DNA of 56,093 nucleotides from Nonomuraea cavernae (GTDB lineage Bacteria > Actinomycetota > Actinomycetes > Streptosporangiales > Streptosporangiaceae): the NCBI RefSeq assembly GCF_014646355.1, contig NZ_BMNH01000040.1, positions 1-56,093 of the forward strand. Direction: 5' to 3'. A program made the translations under genes and the position numbers. Shown here one piece after another: positions 33,419 through 40,927 of this stretch (positions are counted from its first letter, which is position 1; the number at the start of each line of letters is the position of its first letter). The notes beneath the pieces are model-generated. The model had not been told where the DNA came from. It was given only the letters and a program-made list of their open reading frames with translations, and did no database searches.

Positions 33419-36400
33419 GGGCCGACCGGCACCGCCTCGATGAGCGCCACCAGGCCGTCGGCGTCGAGCAGGTCCACCGGGCGGACGGTCCGGTTGGCGC
33501 GCACGTAGTGGAAGGCCGCGCCCACCCGGTCGAGCGGCACCCCGGCCAGGTGCGACCAGGCCAGCCGGTAGGCCGCCAGCTGCACCGAGGCGGCCTCTGC
33601 CGCCCTGCCCTTCGGCGGCTCGCCGGTCTTCCAGTCGACCACCTCGTAGCGCCCGTCCGGCAGCTCGAAGACGGCGTCCATCCTGCCCCGCACCAGCCGA
33701 TCGGCGATCATGGTCTCGAACGGCACCTCCAGGTCGAGCGGCCGGCGTTCGGCCCATTCGCTCTGCTCGAAGAGGCGCTGCAGGTCGGCCAGGCGCACGT
33801 CGGCCTCCTCGACCTCCTCGACCAGGTCCAGATCGCGGAGCTCGAAGTCGTCGAGCAGCCGCTGCTGGTCCCAGCGCGACTCCAGCCACTTGTGGAACGA
33901 GGTGCCCCGGCGGGCCAGCGGCGCCGGCTTGACCGGCACCGGACGGCGGATCCTGCGAGCCAGCTCACGGGCGTCGGCCGCCAGCGTGACCAGCGACGAC
34001 ACGGTCAGCCTGGACGGCAGCTCGACGGTCGTCGAGCCGCGCCGCCGGTGCAGCTCCCGCTCGCGGAGCAGCAGGTCGGTGTCGCGTTCCCAGGCCCGTA
34101 CGCGTTCCTCCTCGAACGAGCGCAGCGGCTCCTCCTCGGCCGGGACCAGGTCGCCCGCGAGGGCGTCCTCCACCAGGCGGGCGCCGTCGAGCACCGACTC
34201 GTACCGCAGCCCCTCCGGCGTGACCGGCCAGACCGCGGCGGCGGGCTCGGCGAGCAGCGGGTTGGTCGCGCCCTCGGCCAGGGCGGGCGCCCAGAAGGCC
34301 ACCCGGTCGGCGGTGTCGGCGATCTCCAGCAGGAAGTCGGACGGCTCCAGCGGCTTGGACGCGGTGCCCCAGCGGTAGCCGGAGGCGATCAGGTGGTAGT
34401 GGGCCCTGGTCACGGCGACGTACGCGAGGCGCCGCTCCTCCATGAGGTCGCGCTCGCGGCAGCTCTCGTCGAACGCGGCCAGCTCCTCCTTGGTCAGCCC
34501 GGTCAGCCGGGGCAGGTCGCCCACGTCGCCGCGCAGCGGATAGGGCAGCTTGCGGGGGTTCTCGGTCCAGCGGCTGTTGGTGACCGGCGTGGCCGGGAAG
34601 ACGCTGCCGGTCGCGATCGTGCCCTTCGAGCTGACCAGCTGCGACAGGCCCGGCACGACCACCACCGGCCACTCCAGGCCCTTCGACGCGTGGACGGTCA
34701 TCAGCTTGACGCTGTTGCTCTCACCGACCCGGCCCGCCTCCAGCCCGAACTCCTCGCTCTCCGCCGCCTGCAGGTAGGCCAGGAACGCGCCGAGCGTCGG
34801 ATCCTCGGAGTCGCCCGCGAACCTGGAGGCCGCGTCGAGGAACGCGTCGAGATCGGCCCGGGCGGCGAAGGCGCTGACCGTTCCGCCTCGCGCCGCCACC
34901 TCGATGTCGAGGCCCAGCCTCCGCTCCACCTCGGTGATCAGGTCGGGCAGCGGCTGCCCGGTGTGCGCCCTGAGCTGACGCAGCTCGTACGCGAGCGTGA
35001 CGAGCCGGGTCCTGGCCAGCGGCGAGAACGCCTCCAGCCACGCCTCCCGGTCGGGCAGCTCGTCGAGCGCGTCGACCAGGCTGCCGCGCTCCTCGGCCAG
35101 GTCGGCCACCACCTGGTCGAGCGGATCCCGCTCCCGGTGGCCGCCGCGCGACTCGCGGGTCAACTCCCGGGCGTACTCGCCGAGCACCCGGAGGTCGGCG
35201 GGCCCGATGCGCCAGCGCGGCCCGGCCAGCAGCCTGGCCAGCGCGTCACCCGCCGTCGGGTCGTAGAGCACCCGCAGCGTGGCCACGATGTCGTTGACCT
35301 CGGGAACGGTCAGCAGGCCACCCAGGCCCACCACCTCGACCGGGATGTCACGCTCTTCGAGGGCCCTGCGCAGCGCGGGGAACTGCGAGCGCTTGCGCGC
35401 CAGGATCGCCACGTCCTGCGGCTGCACGGCCAGGGTCTTCTTGCGCTCGCCGTCGCCCCAGGGCAGGCCGTCGGGCGCGACCTCCTGGCCGAGGAGCGCC
35501 GCGACGCCGTCGGCGACCCATCGCGCCTCGTCCTCGGCCGTCTCGTGGAACGCGCAGGTGACGCGGCCGCGGTCGACCCGGTTGGGGCCGGGCACGAGCA
35601 CCGGCACCTCGCGGGCCTCCATGCGCAGCGGCAGCTGGACCCGGGCGGCCACGTCGAGGACCCGGTCGCCGTTGCGGAAGCTGACGCCGAGCTGACGCAC
35701 CGGAGCCGGATCGCCGGCGCCGGTGCGGAAGTCGGTCGGGAACCGGCGCAGGTTGCCCGCCGACGCGCCGCGCCAGCCGTAGATCGACTGGCAGGGGTCG
35801 CCCACCGCCGTGACGGGGTGACCGTTGCCGTACAGGCTCCGGAGCAGCACCAGCTGGGCGTGGCTGGTGTCCTGGTACTCGTCGAGCAGCACCACCGCGA
35901 ACCTGGAGCGCTCGATCTCGCCGACCTCCCTGTGGTTGGCGGCGATCCGGGCGGCCAGCGACATCTGGTCGCCGTAGTCGATGACCTCCCTGGCGCGCTT
36001 GAGCCGTTCGTACGCCTCCACCAGCGGCAGCAGCTGCTCCCTCGCGGCCTGCACACTGCCCGGCCGGCGCTGCGCGAGCGTGGTGCGGCCCGGGAGCCCG
36101 GCCTGTCGTTCCGCCAGCCACTGCCCCATCCGCCGCACGTCGGCGGCGGTGCGCAGATGCTCGGACAGCTCGCCGGCGAGCTCCAGCACGGCCGCGGTGA
36201 CCGACGGCGGGCCGAGCTCGATCCGGTCCATCGGGCCGTCGTACCCGGCCACCACCCGCGACGCCAGCTGCCACGAGACGGCCGGCGTGACCAGCCGCAT
36301 GGTCGGCTCCAGCGCCTCACGCAGCGCGTGGTCGGTCACCAGCCGGGCCGCGTAGGCGTGGTAGGTGGAGACGGTCGGCTCCTCGTCGAGCAGCCCCGGC

Positions 36401-36681
36401 TCCATCAGGCCGGCCTCGGCCAGACCCGCGAGCCGCTCCCTGACCCTGGTGGCCAGCTCGGCCGCGGCCTTGCGGGTGAACGTCAGGCCGAGCACGTTCT
36501 CCGGCTTGACCAGGCCGTTGGCGACCAGCCAGACCACCCGGCCGGCCATGGTCTCGCTCTTGCCGGAGCCGGCGCCCGCCATGACGACCATCGGTTCGAG
36601 CGGGGCCTCGATGACCTCGCCCTGCTCACGGGTCGGCGGCAGGACACCGAGCTTCGCGGCCAGCTCGGCGGGACTCAGCAC
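33409..36681 (-). CDS. adnB: AdnB-type helicase-nuclease
   Basis: 1090 residues. SF1A motor: Walker A AGAGSGKSETMAGRV (about 33-47), Walker B VVLLDEYQDTSH (about 263), DPCQSIYGWRGA, VHASKGLEWPVVVVPG and RRLAYVAVTRAHY. The C-terminal RecB-family nuclease has MDAVFELPDGRYEVVDWKTG (about 995-1015) and VQLAAYRLAW. AdnAB heterodimers process DNA double-strand breaks in actinobacteria. GTG 36681 overlaps the adnA stop by seven bases; a longer open frame upstream is only a shadow of adnA. No cluster-binding cysteines are seen in this nuclease domain. Confidence 0.92.
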   Translation of the reverse strand: MLSPAELAAKLGVLPPTREQGEVIEAPLEPMVVMAGAGSGKSETMAGRVVWLVANGLVKPENVLGLTFTRKAAAELATRVRERLAGLAEAGLMEPGLLDEEPTVSTYHAYAARLVTDHALREALEPTMRLVTPAVSWQLASRVVAGYDGPMDRIELGPPSVTAAVLELAGELSEHLRTAADVRRMGQWLAERQAGLPGRTTLAQRRPGSVQAAREQLLPLVEAYERLKRAREVIDYGDQMSLAARIAANHREVGEIERSRFAVVLLDEYQDTSHAQLVLLRSLYGNGHPVTAVGDPCQSIYGWRGASAGNLRRFPTDFRTGAGDPAPVRQLGVSFRNGDRVLDVAARVQLPLRMEAREVPVLVPGPNRVDRGRVTCAFHETAEDEARWVADGVAALLGQEVAPDGLPWGDGERKKTLAVQPQDVAILARKRSQFPALRRALEERDIPVEVVGLGGLLTVPEVNDIVATLRVLYDPTAGDALARLLAGPRWRIGPADLRVLGEYARELTRESRGGHRERDPLDQVVADLAEERGSLVDALDELPDREAWLEAFSPLARTRLVTLAYELRQLRAHTGQPLPDLITEVERRLGLDIEVAARGGTVSAFAARADLDAFLDAASRFAGDSEDPTLGAFLAYLQAAESEEFGLEAGRVGESNSVKLMTVHASKGLEWPVVVVPGLSQLVSSKGTIATGSVFPATPVTNSRWTENPRKLPYPLRGDVGDLPRLTGLTKEELAAFDESCRERDLMEERRLAYVAVTRAHYHLIASGYRWGTASKPLEPSDFLLEIADTADRVAFWAPALAEGATNPLLAEPAAAVWPVTPEGLRYESVLDGARLVEDALAGDLVPAEEEPLRSFEEERVRAWERDTDLLLRERELHRRRGSTTVELPSRLTVSSLVTLAADARELARRIRRPVPVKPAPLARRGTSFHKWLESRWDQQRLLDDFELRDLDLVEEVEEADVRLADLQRLFEQSEWAERRPLDLEVPFETMIADRLVRGRMDAVFELPDGRYEVVDWKTGEPPKGRAAEAASVQLAAYRLAWSHLAGVPLDRVGAAFHYVRANRTVRPVDLLDADGLVALIEAVPVGPQT

Positions 36682-39600
36682 ACCTGACCCCCGTTGTCGT
36701 TGACCGGGCAGCTCGCCCTGGCCGCGCAGGTGCGGCAGCCGTCGTTGACCTTGGCCTGGAAGAACGGCCCCGACATGCCGATCGCGACGGTGTCGACCAG
36801 GTCCCTGGCCCAGCCGGGGTCGGCGTCGTCGGCCAGCGCGCCCTGCCGCTGTTCGACGGCCTCCTTCTTGCCCGCCGCCTTGCCCAGCTGGACCAGCGCG
36901 GCGCCCCCCGGCTCGGTCATGCCATGCCTGGCGAACGCGCCGAGCAGCGCGGCCAGCTGGTAGACGCCGAGCTGGGGATGGCGGTCGAGCTCGCCCGCCT
37001 TGGGCTTGGCGCCGCCGGTCTTGAGGTCGATGATCACCGCTCGGTTCTCCGAGTCGCGCTCCACACGGTCGACCCGGCCCTTGATCTGGACGCCGTCGCT
37101 CACGGTCGCGATGAAGGCCTCCTCCAGCGCGACCAGCTCGCGAGGATTCTCCTTGTGCCAGCGCAGGAACTTGCCGATCATCTGCTCGGCCACCTGGCGC
37201 TGCTTGCGGTTGAACCACACGCCGCCGAAGTCGAGCTCGTTCCAGATCTCGTCGAGGCGCTCGCCCAGTAGGTCCTCGTTCGGCAGGTCGGTCGCGGCCA
37301 GCACGGCGAGCGCGTGGATGACCGTGCCGAGCCCCTGGGCGGAGCTGGTGCCGGCCGCCCCGACGGCCGTCTCCAGCAGCCAGCGCAGGCCGCACTTGCT
37401 GAAGCTCTCGACCGCCGACGGGGAGATCCTGACGATGTCGTCCGGCCAGCTCAGCGGGCGGTCGTCGGTCATGGTCGTGAGGGCGTACCAGTCGCCGGGG
37501 TGCGCGCCCTGAACTCCGGCGGCGGCCAGCCGGGCGAGCTGCTGGGCCGCCTTCTGCCGTACTGTGGCCGGCCTCGTGGGGTCGGTGACCGCGCTCCGCA
37601 GGTCGGCGACGAGGGCCGACATGTTCAGCCACCGTGCCCGGTCGTCCACCGTGGCCGTGTCGACGGCCCCCGGCATCAGCTCGCTCAGGAACCGGGACGG
37701 CCGCTCGTCGGTGTCCTCGCCACCGACCGCCGTGACGACCAGCCTCTTCCTGGCCCGCGTCGCGGCCACGTAGAACAGCCGGCGCTCCTCGGCCATCAGC
37801 TTGGACGCCAGCGACGCCGCGTTCGGCCGCGCCCCCTCCACCACCTCGGCCAGATCCTCGACTCCCAGCATCGAACCCCGCAGCCGCAGGTCGGGCCAGA
37901 CGCCCTCCTGCACCCCCGCGACCACGACCACGTCCCATTCGAGCCCTTTGGAGCGGTGCGCGGTCAGCACCCGCACCGCGTCGCCGTCGGGCGCCCGCTC
38001 GGCCAGCGTGTCACCCGGGATCTCCTGCGCGGCCAGATCGTCCAGGAACACCTCGGGCCCCGCCTTCGGCATCCGGTCCACGAACCTCGCCGCGTGATCG
38101 AACAGCGCCACCACCGCGTCGAGGTCGCGGTCGGCCTGCGCCCCTCTGGCGCCTCCCGCCAGGCTCTGCTCCGTCCACCGCTCGGCCAGGCCGCTGCCCT
38201 GCCAGACGGCCCACAACACGTCCTCGGCGCTGCCCTGCCGGCGCACGGCCTCCTGGGCCGTGGTCAGCAGCCTGGCCACCCGCTCGGCGGGCAGCGCGAC
38301 GTGCGGCTCCACCCGGGTCAGCTCCCGCACGTCTCGTACGGCCGCCACCAGCAGCTCCCCGGACGAACGGGGTCTCGACGAGCGCGGCCCGGCGCCGTCC
38401 TCACCAGGGTCCTCGGCGACCTGCCCGTCATCCGGCACGACGTCCTCCGGAGCGGCGGGCGCGGCGGACGGGACGGCGTCGTGCTCCGCGTCCGATGGGC
38501 TTGCCTCGGACGTGGCGGTGGGCGGCGCGCCCCCGGTCGCCTCGTTCTCGGCGATCTTCAGGGCCCGGCGGAGCCGCCGGACGCCGATCATGTCCGTGCC
38601 GCCGAGATGGCCGGTGAGCAGCTCCTCGGCCACGCCCTCGTCGAGGGCCTCGGGATCGAGCGCCACCCGGAGCATCGTCAGCAGGGGCCGTACGCCGGGC
38701 TCCTGCGCGATCGGCACCTCGTCGCCCGCGACCATCGTGGGCACCCCGGCACTGACCAGGGCCCGCCGCAGCAGAGGCACCTGCCGGGTGGCGGATCGCA
38801 CGAGCACCGCCATCCGATGCCACGGCACCCCGTCGATCAGGTGAGCCCGGCGCAGCGTGTCGGCGACGACGGCCGCCTCCTGGCTGGTGCTGTCGGCCAG
38901 CAGCACCCGCACCTCACCGGCCTCGGCGTCGTCCACCGGCACCAACTCCCGATGCCCGTACGTCCTTCGCCCTCCGGCCAGTGAGGGGGCGGGGGCCGCG
39001 GGGAGGCGGGTGGCTATGCGGCGCGAGGCCTCCAGAAGGTCGGGCCCGCTGCGCCGGCAGACGCGCAGGGCCAGGACCGGGGCGTCCCGCCCGTCGAGGG
39101 TGCGGAACCGTTCCGGAAATTTCAGGATCCCGCGCACGTCGGCCCCCCGGAACCCGTAGATCGACTGGTCCGGGTCACCGACCGCGACCAGGTCACGCCC
39201 GTCACCGGCCAACTGCCGCAGCAGGAGCTCCTGCGCCGGATCCGTGTCTTGGTACTCGTCCACGAAGACCACGTCGTGCGCCGCGCGTTCCCTGCGACGC
39301 ACGTCGGGGTCGGTCAGCAGTGCCGCGGCGGCCCTGATCAGCTCGGCGTAGTCGAGAGCCGGCTCCGGGTCGAGGTCGAACCGGGCCTGATAGCGCAGCG
39401 CGAACCGGCCGGCGGCCGCCCAGTCGGCCCTGCCGTACCGCCTGCCCAGCTCCTCCACGCGCTCACCGTCGAGCCCGCGCTCGTACGCCCGCGACAGGAA
39501 GTCACGCAGCTCCTCGGCGAACCCGCGCGTCTTCAGCGGCTCGCGCAGCGCGACCGGCCAGTCGGTCGCCCCGTCCTCCAACTCGCCGTGCAGCAGCCGG

Positions 39601-40004
39601 CGGATCTCCAGCAACTGCTCGGGGCCGCTGAGCAGGCGCGGCGGCGGCTCCCCGGCGAGCACCGCCTCACGCCGGAGCAGGGAGTAGGCGTAGCTGTGGA
39701 AGGTCAGCGCCAGAGGGGTCCTGGTCGTGCGGCGCAGGCGCCCGGTGACGCGCTCGCGCAGCTCACCGGCCGCCTTGCGACCGAAGGTGAGGATCAGCAC
39801 CCGCTCGGGATCGACCCCGCGCCGCTCGATGCGCTCGACCACGGACTCGACCACGGTCGTGGTCTTGCCGGTGCCAGGGCCCGCGAGGACGAGCAACGGG
39901 CCGCTCCCGTGCCGGACCACGGCACGCTGGTGCTCATCGAGCACAGGGGCCTCAACAGGGCCCCCGCCCCCACGCCGCACCAATCGCCAGGTCTGACCAC
40001 TCAC
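36675..40004 (-). CDS. adnA: AdnA-type helicase-nuclease with Fe-S cysteines
   Basis: 1109 residues. Motor motifs: LAGPGTGKTTTVVESV (about 41), VVFVDEYQDTDPAQE (about 247), DPDQSIYGFRGA and AHRSKGLEWDVVVVAG. An acidic low-complexity insert (GGAPPTATSEASPSD region) interrupts the second motor domain. The nuclease domain shows VIIDLKTGGAK (about 991). One Cys before it (FSKCGLRW, about 870) and CRTCAARASC at the C-terminus form the four-Cys pattern of a 4Fe-4S cluster as in AddB/Cas4-type nucleases. GTG 40004 (SGQTWRLVRRGG) is the chosen start; GTG 40022 is possible. First gene of the adnA-adnB operon. Confidence 0.92.
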   Translation of the reverse strand: MSGQTWRLVRRGGGGPVEAPVLDEHQRAVVRHGSGPLLVLAGPGTGKTTTVVESVVERIERRGVDPERVLILTFGRKAAGELRERVTGRLRRTTRTPLALTFHSYAYSLLRREAVLAGEPPPRLLSGPEQLLEIRRLLHGELEDGATDWPVALREPLKTRGFAEELRDFLSRAYERGLDGERVEELGRRYGRADWAAAGRFALRYQARFDLDPEPALDYAELIRAAAALLTDPDVRRRERAAHDVVFVDEYQDTDPAQELLLRQLAGDGRDLVAVGDPDQSIYGFRGADVRGILKFPERFRTLDGRDAPVLALRVCRRSGPDLLEASRRIATRLPAAPAPSLAGGRRTYGHRELVPVDDAEAGEVRVLLADSTSQEAAVVADTLRRAHLIDGVPWHRMAVLVRSATRQVPLLRRALVSAGVPTMVAGDEVPIAQEPGVRPLLTMLRVALDPEALDEGVAEELLTGHLGGTDMIGVRRLRRALKIAENEATGGAPPTATSEASPSDAEHDAVPSAAPAAPEDVVPDDGQVAEDPGEDGAGPRSSRPRSSGELLVAAVRDVRELTRVEPHVALPAERVARLLTTAQEAVRRQGSAEDVLWAVWQGSGLAERWTEQSLAGGARGAQADRDLDAVVALFDHAARFVDRMPKAGPEVFLDDLAAQEIPGDTLAERAPDGDAVRVLTAHRSKGLEWDVVVVAGVQEGVWPDLRLRGSMLGVEDLAEVVEGARPNAASLASKLMAEERRLFYVAATRARKRLVVTAVGGEDTDERPSRFLSELMPGAVDTATVDDRARWLNMSALVADLRSAVTDPTRPATVRQKAAQQLARLAAAGVQGAHPGDWYALTTMTDDRPLSWPDDIVRISPSAVESFSKCGLRWLLETAVGAAGTSSAQGLGTVIHALAVLAATDLPNEDLLGERLDEIWNELDFGGVWFNRKQRQVAEQMIGKFLRWHKENPRELVALEEAFIATVSDGVQIKGRVDRVERDSENRAVIIDLKTGGAKPKAGELDRHPQLGVYQLAALLGAFARHGMTEPGGAALVQLGKAAGKKEAVEQRQGALADDADPGWARDLVDTVAIGMSGPFFQAKVNDGCRTCAARASCPVNDNGGQVC

Positions 40005-40291
40005 AACACTAGATTCCACCAGACCACAGGGGTAGATCGTGCCGAGTTGACCGCTCTCCCCGCCGAAACCGCCCACGATATCGGGGCAAATTTCCAAGTT
40101 CGCGCCGACACGCCGCCCCGAACCGTTCGCCTATTCCTCGTCTTGCCCGAACCAGCCAACGCGGCGACCGACAGGGCACCGCACTCGATGTCGGCCGGAC
40201 CGGCGGATACGCCCGACCGGGATACATCCTGAGGCGATGCCGGAGACCATAGGCTTGGCGCGCGAGTGGACACTGACCGGGGAGATGCCCG

Positions 40292-40918
40292 ATGACAGCT
40301 CTGCCAGATGACAGTTGGCTCCTCAACATCCGCCCCCAACCGTCCCGCGTCACGGCCGAGGAGTACGAGGCGCTACCCGAGGAGATCGCCAGAGCCATAG
40401 AGATCGTCGACGGCTATGTGGTCTTCTGCGCGGCTCCCACCCCTGATCACCAGACCGCCGGCAGGCGCCTGACCAACCTCCTGGAGCGCTACGCCGACGC
40501 CGCGATGCGCGAGGGCCACCCCTGCCTCTCGGTGAACAACGACGTGAACCTGCGCCTCCGGGATCTGCCCCTGCTGAACCGGCGGCCGGACGTCGTGCTC
40601 TACCGGTGCCTCGATCGCGAGCGAGGCGAACGCCTGCGGGCCGAGCACGCTCTCCTCGTCGTGGAGATCGTCTCTCCCGGGTCAGAGACTCAGGACACGA
40701 CCGACAAACTGGGCGAGTACGCCAAGGCCGGCATCCCGCACTACTGGATCGTCCGGCTCGACCGCACCGGCGTGTCGATCATCGAGCGCTACCGGCTGGA
40801 CAGCGCCACGAGGTCGTACAAGCACACCGGAACCTTCATGAAGGACGAGCCGGGCGAGTCCCCACTGATCAGCAACCCCATCCCCGTCGTCATCGACTGG
40901 GCGGCGTTGGAGGTCTGA
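40292..40918 (+). CDS. Uma2 family (DUF820) PD-(D/E)XK protein
   Basis: 208 residues of the Uma2/DUF820 family, restriction-endonuclease-like proteins of unknown role. The nuclease core can be followed: EIVDGYVVF (Glu), RRPDVVLY (Asp of PD), ALLVVEIVSPGSETQDTTDKLGEYAKAGIPHYWIV (E-x-x core and following helix). ATG 40292 has a GGGGAG site nearby. Such genes are numerous in actinobacteria and cyanobacteria and often occur alone, as here between adnA and a convergent transferase gene. Confidence 0.88.
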   Translation: MTALPDDSWLLNIRPQPSRVTAEEYEALPEEIARAIEIVDGYVVFCAAPTPDHQTAGRRLTNLLERYADAAMREGHPCLSVNNDVNLRLRDLPLLNRRPDVVLYRCLDRERGERLRAEHALLVVEIVSPGSETQDTTDKLGEYAKAGIPHYWIVRLDRTGVSIIERYRLDSATRSYKHTGTFMKDEPGESPLISNPIPVVIDWAALEV

Positions 40919-40927
40919 GGCGGGCGG

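Noticed and set aside
33268..36687. A 1139-residue plus-strand open frame
   Set aside because: It is antisense to adnB, with skewed composition and no recognisable domain.
33409..37938. A 1509-residue open frame that seems to fuse AdnB to a long N-terminal domain
   Set aside because: The first ~420 residues are an Arg/Gly-rich out-of-frame shadow of adnA. The true adnB start is GTG 36681, where Walker A follows at the expected distance.
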